From Bacteroidales bacterium (GTDB lineage: Bacteria > Bacteroidota > Bacteroidia > Bacteroidales > VadinHA17), in the NCBI GenBank assembly GCA_025454795.1, contig JALONT010000001.1:128947-192946 (forward strand): a stretch of 64,000 nt of DNA, given 5' to 3'. Below, piece after piece: positions 10,677 through 20,212 of this stretch. A program made the position numbers and the translations under genes. The first letter of the stretch is position 1; every line of letters begins with the position of its first letter. The notes beneath the pieces were generated by a model. The model made no database searches and was not told the origin of the DNA. It was given only the letters and a program-made list of their open reading frames with translations.

Positions 10677-12569
10677 ATGGATAAGCATACCGGATTTCTC
10701 AGATCAGGAATTCTGATACTTATACTGTTTCTCACAGTAAATAAAATTTCCGGACAGGAAGGATTTGAAAATCCTACAAGGGCTGTCTACGTATTTGATA
10801 TGGCAAGATATATTGATTACGGACCCGGTTTTGCAGATTCATCTGTATTTAAAATAGGACTCCTGGATAACAATTACGAACTTTTCTATGAGATGGGTAA
10901 CCTGAAGATGACCCGTAAAACGATTCAGAACAAACCTGTCCAGCTTGTTTTATTCAGAAGCGAGGATAAGATAATTCATACCCAGATATTATATGTAAAC
11001 AAAACCAGCGGCTTTAATCTGAACAAAATAAAAGAGAAGCTGGAAGGACATCAGACAATGCTGATCACTGAAGGTTATGAATTTCGGGAATCCATGATAA
11101 ATTTTGTGGTATTTAACGGGAAGCCAAGGTTTGAAGCAAATGAAGATATGATTAAAAAGGCCGGGATGTCAGTAAATCAGAATTTCTTGTTTTCTGCGAT
11201 AAAAACCAAGGAGGACTGGGAAAATCTGTTTGTTATAACCGATGCGGATCTTCAGGTACAGAAGGAAACTGTAAGGCAGCAACAGCTTGAAATTGAAAGG
11301 CAGAAGGCTGAGATCCTCAGGCAAAAAGCGCTTCTCGATAGTCTTGACAAAGAGATAACCTTAAAAGAAAAGACTCTCCTCGAAAAGCAAAAAGTTCTTA
11401 ATGCCCAGATGGTTCAGATATCAAAACAAAAGGGAGAAATATCTGTCCAGCAAAAAACTATTATTGTTCAGCAGCAGGAAGTACAGGTTCAGAAAGATAC
11501 TCTGACAGATCAGAGACAGAAGATAGGACTTCAGATTGCTAAGATTAATGACCAGCTTAAAAAGATCTCCGACCAGGAAAGCAAAATTAAATTACAACTG
11601 GCCACCCTGGAGAAGCAGAAGCTGATCCTTTACTTTGTACTTCTCGCACTTCTTCTTGTCAGCTTTCTCGGGTATTACATCTACCGTGGATATAAGATCA
11701 AGAAAGAGGCAAACATTAAGCTTGAAGAAAAAAACAGGACAATATCTCTCCAGAAAGATGAAATTGAAGAACAAAAAAATCTTGCTGAAGCCCAGAGAGA
11801 TCAGATTGCTTACCAGAAAAAGCATATCACCGACAGTATAATGTATGCCAAAAGAATACAGACTGCTCTTATACCATCTCTTGAGCTTTTCAGCGATAAG
11901 CTTGAACACTTTGTCCTGTATAAACCGTTAGCTATTGTCAGCGGTGACTTTTACTGGGTCAGTTCGCAGGGAAGCAAGCAGGTGATAATTGTCGCCGATT
12001 GCACGGGTCATGGTGTCCCCGGTGCATTCATGAGCATGCTTGGGGTGACCATGCTGAACGAAATAGTTAATGGGAAGCATATTTTAGTACCTGACCAGAT
12101 AATAGAACATCTCCGTCAGGGTGTTATCAAATCACTCAATCAGGTAGCTGATGAGGATTCTGTAAAAGACGGGATGGATATCTCAGTCTGTGTTGTTGAT
12201 TTTAGTGAAAATACACTTTTATATGCCGGGGCAAATAATCCCCTTTACGTGGTACGCGGAGGCGAACTTGTACATTACCGTGCAGATAAGATGCCGGCAT
12301 CAATACATTACAGAATGCTTCCTTTCACCCTTCATAAGATAGATCTTCATAAAGGTGATTCGTTTTATATCTTTTCCGATGGTTTTGCTGATCAGTTTGG
12401 AGGTCCTGTACAAAAGAAATTCATGTCAATGAAGCTGAAAGAGACACTTGTGGCAATGGCCGGTCAGCCAATGCTTAAGCAGGGAGAAAGACTGAATGAA
12501 ATATTTGAGGGATGGCGTGGCGAAAGCCCTCAGGTCGACGATGTAACGTTATTAGGAGTGCGCTATTAA
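10677..12569 (+). CDS. YfiR-like sensor / coiled-coil / SpoIIE-type PP2C phosphatase membrane protein
   Basis: A 630-aa protein with signal peptide at about 1-26. A YfiR/DUF4154-like domain spans about 35-175; its typical elements are a family-like start, 'KIGLLDN', and a closing 'MINFVVFNGKPRFEAN' segment. A Gln/Lys-rich coiled coil covers about 195-315, a transmembrane helix about 318-337, and a second helical linker leads to a SpoIIE/PP2C serine phosphatase domain from about 400 (SGDFYWV, ADCTGHGVPGAFMSML, FSDGFADQFGG). In the family such phosphatases drive partner-switching or SiaA-like pathways. The periplasmic domain presumably senses envelope state. Its stop overlaps the next, convergent gene by 3 bp. 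Confidence 0.88.
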   Translation: MDKHTGFLRSGILILILFLTVNKISGQEGFENPTRAVYVFDMARYIDYGPGFADSSVFKIGLLDNNYELFYEMGNLKMTRKTIQNKPVQLVLFRSEDKIIHTQILYVNKTSGFNLNKIKEKLEGHQTMLITEGYEFRESMINFVVFNGKPRFEANEDMIKKAGMSVNQNFLFSAIKTKEDWENLFVITDADLQVQKETVRQQQLEIERQKAEILRQKALLDSLDKEITLKEKTLLEKQKVLNAQMVQISKQKGEISVQQKTIIVQQQEVQVQKDTLTDQRQKIGLQIAKINDQLKKISDQESKIKLQLATLEKQKLILYFVLLALLLVSFLGYYIYRGYKIKKEANIKLEEKNRTISLQKDEIEEQKNLAEAQRDQIAYQKKHITDSIMYAKRIQTALIPSLELFSDKLEHFVLYKPLAIVSGDFYWVSSQGSKQVIIVADCTGHGVPGAFMSMLGVTMLNEIVNGKHILVPDQIIEHLRQGVIKSLNQVADEDSVKDGMDISVCVVDFSENTLLYAGANNPLYVVRGGELVHYRADKMPASIHYRMLPFTLHKIDLHKGDSFYIFSDGFADQFGGPVQKKFMSMKLKETLVAMAGQPMLKQGERLNEIFEGWRGESPQVDDVTLLGVRY

Positions 12570-12793
12570 TTACATTCCCAGGTTGTACGCAAATTACCGG
12601 AAACAAAATCCTCCATGGTTTCAATACCTAACAATGTTGCGCCGCAATATTCTGCAGGATCGCCCTCATGGTCATATGAACCATCGATATATGTAACCTG
12701 CTTGCAGGTTTTGCAACCGGACAGAGATTCGCATGAGTTAAAAGCCCATGCTATTAAAATAAGAGCACCGGCGAATAATAGTTTTCTTTTCAT
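12566..12793 (-). CDS. Small cysteine-containing lipoprotein
   Basis: A 75-aa product with a Lys/Arg-led hydrophobic signal and lipobox ending AFNSC at about residues 17-21, so it is probably a lipid-anchored outer or periplasmic protein. The mature part has six further cysteines (GCKTCKQ, EYCGA, the C-terminal WECN and others). That pattern suggests disulfides or metal binding, and similar short lipoproteins occur in Bacteroidota. I recognise no named family. Its 3' end overlaps the end of the phosphatase gene on the opposite strand by 4 bp. Confidence 0.65.
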   Translation of the reverse strand: MKRKLLFAGALILIAWAFNSCESLSGCKTCKQVTYIDGSYDHEGDPAEYCGATLLGIETMEDFVSGNLRTTWECN

Positions 12794-12963
12794 TATTATT
12801 AAGTTTTCAAATCAAATTTATGAAACTCTTTTATATTAGAACATAATTTTGCCTAAAAGGTTGCTTTGGTACAACTTTTTGAATAAACAATGCATCAATT
12901 CATTAAATTGCCAGTCATTTGATCAGGAATGAAATTAATTTAACAGGATTAAAATCAAACATC

Positions 12964-13341
12964 ATGGAAGATAATAAAATGAAAAAACATGTAACCGTGG
13001 TAGGAGCCATCCACATAGGCTTTGGCATACTCGGTCTGATCGGTGCACTTGCGGTTTTCTTCGCTCTTCATTTTGCAAAAGGATTTGTTGCGAATGAGGA
13101 AGTACCAACAGCGGTACTGAGCTTTCTCTCAATAAGCATTCCATTACTGGTCGGGTTTCTATCAACTCTGGGTCTGGTTGGAGGAATCGGACTGCTTTCG
13201 CACCAGACCTGGGCCCGTTATCTGGTAATTGTTGTTGCAGCGTTGGGCTGCCTCAATATACCTATCGGTACACTGAAAGGAGTCTATTCACTGTGGGTTT
13301 TGCTCCAGGATGAAACAGTAAGACTTTTCGAAAAGCAATAA
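12964..13341 (+). CDS. Small integral membrane protein, unknown function
   Basis: A 125-aa protein with three to four hydrophobic helices: about 10-35, 50-80, 88-115 in the MEDNK numbering. The pattern 'WARYLVIVVAALGCLNIPIG' near the end is common in uncharacterised Bacteroidota membrane proteins. The open frame extends to a TTG at 12919. I chose the ATG at 12964 because the extra 15 residues are not hydrophobic or conserved-looking; an ATG at 12979 is also possible. No neighbour explains its role. Confidence 0.6.
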   Translation: MEDNKMKKHVTVVGAIHIGFGILGLIGALAVFFALHFAKGFVANEEVPTAVLSFLSISIPLLVGFLSTLGLVGGIGLLSHQTWARYLVIVVAALGCLNIPIGTLKGVYSLWVLLQDETVRLFEKQ

Positions 13342-13369
13342 ATATATTTTAAAATGTTTTTGTATTGAA

Positions 13370-13397
13370 GTAGGGACGTTGCATGCAACGTCCCTAC
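13370..13397. repeat. 28-nt perfect palindrome, possible terminator or REP-like element
   Basis: The sequence is a perfect inverted repeat with half-site GTAGGGACGTTGCA and no loop spacer, followed by ATGTTTTT. It starts 28 bp after the small membrane protein gene and precedes ettA. The T-run fits a rho-independent terminator for the upstream gene. The exact, spacer-free symmetry is also typical of dispersed palindromic repeats. Confidence 0.7.
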
Positions 13398-13465
13398 ATG
13401 TTTTTATGATAATAATTTGACAGGCCAGTCAGGATTGTTTAAATTGTCAAAAAAATTCTGAGCAT

Positions 13466-15148
13466 ATGGCTGACGACAACAAGATCATCTTTTCGATGTC
13501 CCGGGTAGGGAAAACCTTTCCTCCTCACCGGCAGGTGCTTAAAGATATTTCTCTCTCGTTTTTCCTTGGAGCCAAAATCGGTATAATAGGTCTTAACGGC
13601 TCCGGGAAATCGACCCTTCTGAAGATCATTGCCGGTAAGGAAAAAGAGTTTCAGGGGGAGGTAACATTCCTTCCGGGATACACAGTGGGACATCTGTCCC
13701 AGGACCCGCTTCTTGAGGAAAAGCGGACTGTAAGAGAGATCGTTGAAGAAGGAGTCATGGAGATAATGGATATTATCAAGGAATATGAAAAGATAAATGA
13801 AAGCTTCGGGGAACCGGAAATTTATGAGAATCCTGATAAAATGCAGCAGCTTATGGACCGGCAGGCATTGCTTCAGGAAAAGATTGATTATCATGACGGC
13901 TGGAACGTAGAGCATAAGCTTGAACGGGCAATGGATGCGCTACGATGTCCCGAAAGCGATGTTAAGGTAGACATACTATCAGGTGGAGAACGGAGAAGGG
14001 TGGCATTATGCCGGTTGCTGCTCCAGCAACCAGATGTCCTCCTGCTGGATGAGCCCACAAACCACCTTGATGCCGAGTCAGTGCAGTGGCTCGAGACAAC
14101 ACTTAAGCAATATCATGGTACAGTAATTTGCATAACCCACGACAGGTATTTTCTGGACAATGTTGCGGGATGGATACTTGAGCTAGACAGGGGTGAAGGA
14201 ATTCCATGGAAAGGCAACTATTCATCATGGCTGGAGCAGAAAACAAAACGGCTTGAAGTTGAAGAAAAGGGAAATATCAGAAGGAGAAAAATACTTGAGC
14301 GTGAGCTTGAATGGGTGAGAATGTCTCCCAAAGCGCGACATGCCAAATCAAAAGCCAGGCTTGGCGCTTATGAAAACCTTCTGAACCAGGATGTAAAGCA
14401 GAAAGAAGAGAAACTTGAAATATTTATTCCCAACGGTCCCAGGCTTGGTGATAAAGTAATAAAAGCATCTGATGTAGCCAAGTCATATGGAGAAAAGCTT
14501 CTTTTCGAAGACCTTGATTTTAATCTTCCTCCAAATGGAATTGTAGGGGTCATAGGTGCAAACGGCGCGGGGAAAACTACCCTGTTCAGAATGATAATGA
14601 AACAGGAAAATGCAACAAAAGGTATTTTCGAAATCGGAGATACTGTCTCTCTCGGTTATGTTGACCAGGCTCATTCATCAATAGATCCCTCAAAAACAGT
14701 TTATGAAGTTATCTCAGGCGGGCAGAACGATATTATGGTTGGCAACAGGCTTGTTAATGCAAGAGCATATGTTGCAAGATTTAACTTCACAGGAGCTGAC
14801 CAGGAGAAGAAATGCGGAGTCCTCTCCGGTGGTGAAAGGAACAGACTTCATCTCGCCCTTACCCTTAAATCAGGAGCTAATGTTCTTCTCCTTGATGAAC
14901 CGACAAATGATATTGATGTCAATACATTGAGGGCACTTGAAGAGGGACTTGAGAATTTTGCCGGATGTGCTGTTATAATATCCCATGACAGGTGGTTTCT
15001 CGATCGTGTAACAACACACATGCTGGCTTTTGAAGGCAACTCGAAAGTTGTATGGTTCGAAGGGAATTACTCAGACTATGAAGAAAGCTTTAAGAAGAGA
15101 GTCGCAGATACAACACCGGTGAGAATTAAGTATAAGAGGTTGGCTTAA
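13466..15148 (+). CDS. ettA: Energy-dependent translational throttle protein EttA (ABC-F ATPase)
   Basis: An ABC-F protein of 560 aa (E. coli EttA is 555) with two ATP-binding cassettes and no membrane part. It acts at the ribosomal E site and gates early elongation according to ATP/ADP. The first Walker A is GLNGSGKST (42-50), followed by LSGGERRRVALCR and LLLDEPTNHLD. The second cassette has GANGAGKTT, LSGGERNRLHLA and LLLDEPTNDID. The linker contains the P-site tRNA interaction region near ELEWVRMSPKARHAK. A degenerate second copy of its last about 33 codons lies 5 kb downstream at 20213-20307. Confidence 0.96.
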   Translation: MADDNKIIFSMSRVGKTFPPHRQVLKDISLSFFLGAKIGIIGLNGSGKSTLLKIIAGKEKEFQGEVTFLPGYTVGHLSQDPLLEEKRTVREIVEEGVMEIMDIIKEYEKINESFGEPEIYENPDKMQQLMDRQALLQEKIDYHDGWNVEHKLERAMDALRCPESDVKVDILSGGERRRVALCRLLLQQPDVLLLDEPTNHLDAESVQWLETTLKQYHGTVICITHDRYFLDNVAGWILELDRGEGIPWKGNYSSWLEQKTKRLEVEEKGNIRRRKILERELEWVRMSPKARHAKSKARLGAYENLLNQDVKQKEEKLEIFIPNGPRLGDKVIKASDVAKSYGEKLLFEDLDFNLPPNGIVGVIGANGAGKTTLFRMIMKQENATKGIFEIGDTVSLGYVDQAHSSIDPSKTVYEVISGGQNDIMVGNRLVNARAYVARFNFTGADQEKKCGVLSGGERNRLHLALTLKSGANVLLLDEPTNDIDVNTLRALEEGLENFAGCAVIISHDRWFLDRVTTHMLAFEGNSKVVWFEGNYSDYEESFKKRVADTTPVRIKYKRLA

Positions 15149-15154
15149 TGGTGC

Positions 15155-15178
15155 AAAGGCACAAAGGCACAAAGGCAC
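15155..15178. repeat. 8-bp tandem repeat, three copies
   Basis: AAAGGCAC is repeated three times exactly, just after the ettA stop, followed by an A-run. The rest of the 15149-15370 gap is AT-rich and shows nothing else. Similar 7-9 bp reiterations occur in other gaps of this window. Confidence 0.8.
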
Positions 15179-15370
15179 AAAAAAAATAAAATCAGCAATA
15201 CGGTGCACATTTATTTAGAAATGCTATGGTTTACTAATTGACCAACCGCGTTATTTTGTTGATATATGATATGACAATGTCCGGGGAAAAGATATATTTT
15301 TGAATGATATAATATTCTTTACTATTACGTTTTCACATTTTTAATAACTCATAACTAAACCAAACTTAAA

Positions 15371-16750
15371 ATGAAAAAATTATTTTTTCTGATTTTTCTG
15401 GGATCATTTTTAGTTTTTATGATCTCATCCTGTAATGAAGACAAGGATACAGCTGAAAAGTTCAGTAAGCTGAGCGTTGAGGAGAATAAGACTGTTGTTG
15501 AAGATGCCGGCATTGATTTTGTCCAGGTTATGGACAGGATGAGACCGCTTAAGACAATTGATGCAGTTGCAAATCTTGCTGATATCATGTCTTCTTCGGA
15601 TTCAAAAGGGATCGGATTTTTCAGGGATTCGAAACTCTTTTCAGCCTTTAAAGCGGCAACTTCTACCGCTAAAGGAAACAAAAAAGTTAATGATGTATTT
15701 GATGCGATGATCTCATGTAAAGGAGATGATCCGGAAAGTATTAAACAATTCTGGGATGAAAATGTAGGTACTTATACATGGAATCCATCACTGGATGATT
15801 GGGATATAGTGTTGGGCGGAAATAAATTCATTATATATTTTCCATCATCAGATGTGGCCACTACAAATGATGCAATTTTTACGATCTCAAATTATACAGG
15901 AGTCATCATAGCCAATCCTATTGATGATGATTATACAGGAGATTTACCGGCAACTGTAAATGCTGACCTGAAAGTCGGCAGTAAGACGCTCATTACATTT
16001 GTTTTTGGAGCTGAATATAACACTGATGGGGTTCCAAATAAAATTGCAGCAGACCTTGATATTGAGGGTTTTAAATTTGAGATTGATATAGCCAATACAA
16101 CTAAGGTTGTTTCAGCTTCATACAAGTTTCTTGAGGGAGCTGATGTTATAATGAAGTTGACTGCATCAGGAGAGGGTTTATTCACTGAGGATAATTATAA
16201 TGATAATACTACCACATATTCAGAAACAAATTACTATTATGATTTAGTGTATAATCCTTATACATATATGTGGGAAGAAGTTCTTGTCCCCTACACCGAT
16301 ACCTGGGAAGAGACAGACTTTGAAGAAATTTTACATTCAGCATCTGCTGATTTCCAGCTTTTCAATATTGCTATTAGAGGTAATATTGATGTTAAAAATC
16401 TTGTGGATCAGATCAAGATAATTGATAAGGATTGGGATAATGAAGTTATTAATGAAAGTACGGCTAAAGACCGCTATGTTGAAAAAATAAATCAATATTT
16501 GAACCTCAGGCTTGTCAATGTATCGAATAATGAGATAATGGCAAAAGTTGAAGCATATGTAGTTCATGAGACTAACTATAGTTATGAAGACATATATGTT
16601 GATTTCAGATTGACATTTAGTGATGGATCCCCTATTGATGTTGAAACATATTTTGACAACGGATTTGACAGTTTTGTTAATGAACTCAATGGACTGATAA
16701 ATGATTTGAACTCAGAATACGAACTTGATATGGATCCGGTTGAATATTAA
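15371..16750 (+). CDS. Lipoprotein of unknown function
   Basis: A 459-aa exported lipoprotein. The signal has a Lys-led hydrophobic core and lipobox FMISSC ending at about residue 21. The acidic mature protein is rich in Asp, Asn, Tyr and Thr and predicted mostly beta, with a run of Tyr/Asn/Thr around residue 275-300 (NYNDNTTTYSETNYYYD). No catalytic motif or known domain is recognised. It is followed by a clear terminator, so it appears to be a single-gene unit. It lies in the segment between ettA and the displaced ettA tail. Confidence 0.75.
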   Translation: MKKLFFLIFLGSFLVFMISSCNEDKDTAEKFSKLSVEENKTVVEDAGIDFVQVMDRMRPLKTIDAVANLADIMSSSDSKGIGFFRDSKLFSAFKAATSTAKGNKKVNDVFDAMISCKGDDPESIKQFWDENVGTYTWNPSLDDWDIVLGGNKFIIYFPSSDVATTNDAIFTISNYTGVIIANPIDDDYTGDLPATVNADLKVGSKTLITFVFGAEYNTDGVPNKIAADLDIEGFKFEIDIANTTKVVSASYKFLEGADVIMKLTASGEGLFTEDNYNDNTTTYSETNYYYDLVYNPYTYMWEEVLVPYTDTWEETDFEEILHSASADFQLFNIAIRGNIDVKNLVDQIKIIDKDWDNEVINESTAKDRYVEKINQYLNLRLVNVSNNEIMAKVEAYVVHETNYSYEDIYVDFRLTFSDGSPIDVETYFDNGFDSFVNELNGLINDLNSEYELDMDPVEY

Positions 16751-16777
16751 TATGATAATTTACCCGATATGATTGTG

Positions 16778-16808
16778 GAGAGCCGTTTCAATGAGACGGC
16801 TCTCTTAT
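16778..16808 (+). terminator. Rho-independent terminator
   Basis: A 9-bp GC-rich stem (GAGAGCCGT / ACGGCTCTC, 16778-16786 with 16796-16804) encloses a short loop and is followed by TTATTT. It sits 28 bp after the lipoprotein gene and just before the stop of the convergent DUF4249 gene. Confidence 0.8.
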
Positions 16809-17668
16809 TTAATTATCAAAGTATAGTAACTTACGCCATAACCACCCCACACTCCAAGTCCGTCACCCTGAACATTTGATTTTATTCCAGATAATGATGA
16901 AGCAAAAGGATTGCTGGAATTCAGCACTTCATCCTGGAAGGAACTCCAGAATTCATAATGAGCTTTATCGATTGTACAGAATTTTATGCTGACAGTATCT
17001 CCGATCTTAAAATATTCATTCCCATGTGATGAAAGAAACGATTCAGGCCCCCTGCTCATTGTAAAACCAAACTTCTGACCACTGAAGAAATTGTCATCCA
17101 GTCCCATCAGCATCGGGGATAGGTACCTTTTATCTTTACCATTACGCTTTGTCAGAATCCTGTAATAGTTCTTGTTTTCAGGGGGATCAGTAAATTCCAT
17201 GTAGATGTTCCCGAGGCTGTCATTATTTTCATTTAACATAAAGGAGATGGCATCAAGATTAACTTTTTTGGGAATGGTAGTATTTGCCCGGGCAGTTTTC
17301 CCTCCGTACTCAGCAGTCAGGGTATACGTTTTCCCGGTATCCCCTTTTATTTCGTTTCCCTCAAAAATGTAGGGAGGAAAATAATTTTTGTTTTTTCTAA
17401 GTATCAGGATCTCTGTCTTATCGCCATCAGTTAGTGTCACTTTCGCGGTGGTCAGAACCAGATCTCTTAAAGATGCTGAATCAATGGAAGAAAAGTAAGG
17501 TGAATTTCGGGTAAGTAAAACCCTGGCATACTGACCCCCATCAATCCATCCGTCAATAACTATTTTATCATCAGGCTGGGGTAGGTTCATGTTAAGTTCA
17601 TCGTTGCAGCTGAATGCAGAAATAAAGCAGATCACAAAAAGTATCAATTTGAAATTCCGTTTCGTCAT
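16805..17668 (-). CDS. DUF4249 domain lipoprotein
   Basis: A 287-aa lipoprotein with lipobox ISAFSC at about residue 16-21. The sequence 'IVIDGWIDGGQYARVLLTRNS' style opening, a PYF-D-D block and beta-rich middle are typical of the DUF4249 family. These are surface lipoproteins almost always encoded with a TonB-dependent receptor, and here the receptor gene is 5 bp upstream on the same strand. It probably acts as a partner or plug-side lipoprotein of that transporter. The ligand is unknown. Confidence 0.88.
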   Translation of the reverse strand: MTKRNFKLILFVICFISAFSCNDELNMNLPQPDDKIVIDGWIDGGQYARVLLTRNSPYFSSIDSASLRDLVLTTAKVTLTDGDKTEILILRKNKNYFPPYIFEGNEIKGDTGKTYTLTAEYGGKTARANTTIPKKVNLDAISFMLNENNDSLGNIYMEFTDPPENKNYYRILTKRNGKDKRYLSPMLMGLDDNFFSGQKFGFTMSRGPESFLSSHGNEYFKIGDTVSIKFCTIDKAHYEFWSSFQDEVLNSSNPFASSLSGIKSNVQGDGLGVWGGYGVSYYTLIIK

Positions 17669-17673
17669 AACAA

Positions 17674-20076
17674 TTAAAAGTTAAAATTCCAGCTTACTGA
17701 AGGGATCACCGGAAAGAGGCTTACCTGAACCGCTCTGACTTCAAGCGAATATTTGTCTATATCGCCAATAGCTTCAAAATAAATAAAATATGGGTTTGGC
17801 CTGCTATAAACATTATATACCGAAAAAATCAATTCAGATGACCAGTTTTTTCGTGTAATTACTTTTCTGTTAAATGAAACATCCAATCTGTGATATGGTG
17901 GCATCCTGAAACTATTAACACTGCCGTATTCATTTATAATATTTCCCTGTATGATGTAACGCCCCACAGGCATGGTAAATGCATTCCCGGATATGAAGAT
18001 GAAAACCGCAGAACCTGACCATTTTTCATTAAATTTTCTTACTAATGCCAATGAGATTTCATGTCTCCTGTCATATTTGGCCGGATAAAAGAATCCTTCA
18101 TTTATCTCATCGAATTTTTGCTCTGTCCGTGACAATGTATAACTGAGCCACCCGGTTGTTTTCCCGGTCAGTTTACGGAGATATAATTCCATCCCATATG
18201 ACTGTCCGCTTCCGACTACCATGTTTTCTTCAAGATCTCCGTCAATAGAATTATTAATAATTCCTCTGAGGAATTCCAATGTGTTATCCATTTTTTTAAA
18301 ATAGACCTCAGAGGTGAATTCAAGACTTTTTAGCGGAAAGTTTCTGAAATATCCGATACTTACCTGGTTGCCAATCTGTGGCTTTATTCCAGAAGTGCTG
18401 GGTATCCAGATGTCGGTGGGAAGAGATGCAGAAGCTGAAGTAGCCAGATGGATGTATTGGGCGATCCTCATATAAGAAGCCTTAACCGAGGTGTTATTGT
18501 TCACCTGATATTTCAATACCAGACGGGGCTCAGGGTTGCAAAAGAACGCCAGCGATTTTCCCTGTTGATGATAAATCGTATCACTGTTTTGATCCGATAA
18601 ATCTCTTTTATATTCAATAAACGGGCCATAGTGATTAAAAAACGAGAACCGTAATCCTGCTGAGATTGTAAAATCTGGTGAAAGATCAAACACATCATCC
18701 AGAAAAATTCCGCCTTCAAGTGCATGCATAGTGCCAAATTGTCCGATATTCACTATAAAATTTCCCGCCTGTGCATCGATCCTGTTTGGAATAAAGCTAT
18801 GATCAGTCAGTTCAATTCCTGCTTTAGCTGTATGTTCATCAACCTTAAATGAAATATCGTTTTTCAGGGCATAATCTTCTACTCCCGAAAATAATTTAAA
18901 ATAATAATCCGACTGTGAACCAAGAAGTTCAAATTTATAATGAGTTCTGGAAATGCTTGAGTTCAATTCTATTTCCCTGGCAATCTGATGATTCCAGGAA
19001 AGGGAATACAAAGAATTTCCCCATTTAAGAGAATTTTCCTGTTTAATTCCGGGTCTGTCTATTGTGAATTTATCATGTCCAAAATAGCCAGAGAATGATA
19101 TATTGCTACGACTGGAAATATTAAGTTTCATACCTGCATTGAAATCTGCAAAATTATAAGTGCTGTTATTTTTAAAAAATGCAGTATTCTTCACGACACT
19201 TTTAACCAGAGGCAGCATAAGCAACTCAAGATAAGTCCTGCGAGCCCCGAAAATAAAAGAGCCGTTTTTTTTGAATACCGGTCCACCAATAGTAATTCTG
19301 GATGAAATAAGCCCCAGGCTTCCCATAATCTCTACTGAATCTTTATTCCCTTTATAGCTATTCAGCGTGACCACAGATGACAATTTCCCTCCGTATTGGG
19401 CTGGAATCCCTGATTTTATAATATTTGCATCTTTGATTAGGTCCGGATTAAAAACCGAGAAAAAGCCAAGAAGGTGCCCCGGGTTATAAACAATGTTATT
19501 ATCATAAAGAATTAAATTCTGATCAGTACCTCCTCCTCTGACATAAAATCCGATATTACCTTCTGATCCGGCCTGTACTCCCGGGGTAAGCTGAAGTATC
19601 TTTAAAGGATCCGTTTCACCTAGCAAAGACGGTAATTCTTTCATCTCAACATTAGTAAGTGAAAAAGTGCTCATCTGCGAAGAGGAAACATGATCAATAA
19701 GATTTCTGGCTGTGATCACTACCTCTTTCATAGTAACAGTGAAAGGGGTAAGAAAAACCGTCATTTTAAGATCTCCGGATATTCTGCAGGCTGTATCAAT
19801 CCGCAAATATCCGGTATACGAAAAAGCCAGATTATGCAGCCCTTCGGACATAGAAATTTCAAAGAAACCTGAATCATTTGTATGTGTTCCCCTTAATGAA
19901 TTAATATCATAAACCGAAACATAATTCAAAGCCTTCTTTGTGGAATTATCATATACATTCCCTGTAATTTTATGCTCCTGCGGGAAAATATTCAGTTCAA
20001 AAACAAATACCAGTAAGGCCGACAATACTAATCTGCCAGGAATTCTAATGAAAGGTTTTGAAAAAGTATTTATCAA
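17674..20076 (-). CDS. TonB-dependent receptor with carboxypeptidase-like N-terminal domain
   Basis: An 800-aa outer-membrane transporter: signal peptide about 1-32, a carboxypeptidase-regulatory-like beta-sandwich about 35-115 (KITGNVYDNSTKKALNYVSV), a plug domain about 125-235 (GSEGNIGFYVRGGGTDQNLI), then the barrel. The only plausible start is a TTG at 20076. It is preceded at 7-nt spacing by a perfect Shine-Dalgarno AGGAGG, unusual in Bacteroidota, and there is an in-frame stop just upstream. With DUF4249 it forms a two-gene operon. The substrate is unknown; nothing suggests polysaccharide utilisation (no SusD). Confidence 0.93.
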   Translation of the reverse strand: MINTFSKPFIRIPGRLVLSALLVFVFELNIFPQEHKITGNVYDNSTKKALNYVSVYDINSLRGTHTNDSGFFEISMSEGLHNLAFSYTGYLRIDTACRISGDLKMTVFLTPFTVTMKEVVITARNLIDHVSSSQMSTFSLTNVEMKELPSLLGETDPLKILQLTPGVQAGSEGNIGFYVRGGGTDQNLILYDNNIVYNPGHLLGFFSVFNPDLIKDANIIKSGIPAQYGGKLSSVVTLNSYKGNKDSVEIMGSLGLISSRITIGGPVFKKNGSFIFGARRTYLELLMLPLVKSVVKNTAFFKNNSTYNFADFNAGMKLNISSRSNISFSGYFGHDKFTIDRPGIKQENSLKWGNSLYSLSWNHQIAREIELNSSISRTHYKFELLGSQSDYYFKLFSGVEDYALKNDISFKVDEHTAKAGIELTDHSFIPNRIDAQAGNFIVNIGQFGTMHALEGGIFLDDVFDLSPDFTISAGLRFSFFNHYGPFIEYKRDLSDQNSDTIYHQQGKSLAFFCNPEPRLVLKYQVNNNTSVKASYMRIAQYIHLATSASASLPTDIWIPSTSGIKPQIGNQVSIGYFRNFPLKSLEFTSEVYFKKMDNTLEFLRGIINNSIDGDLEENMVVGSGQSYGMELYLRKLTGKTTGWLSYTLSRTEQKFDEINEGFFYPAKYDRRHEISLALVRKFNEKWSGSAVFIFISGNAFTMPVGRYIIQGNIINEYGSVNSFRMPPYHRLDVSFNRKVITRKNWSSELIFSVYNVYSRPNPYFIYFEAIGDIDKYSLEVRAVQVSLFPVIPSVSWNFNF

Positions 20077-20212
20077 TAAGAGTCCTCCTGAAGCTTATGG
20101 AATATTTAACTTTATCTTAAAATTAAGCAAAATCTGTTTGCCCAAAGATAATTCAAAAAAACTGCGATGTATCACAGTTTTTATAGCACTGCATGAATGA
20201 CTTAATGTGCCA

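Noticed and set aside
12855-12880. Hairpin AAAAGGTTG/CAACTTTTT as a terminator
   Set aside because: It lies between two divergent genes, so no transcript is expected to end there; the stem is weak.
13439-13915. Minus-strand 158-codon open frame over the 5' end of ettA
   Set aside because: Antisense to conserved ABC-F sequence and low-complexity; shadow.
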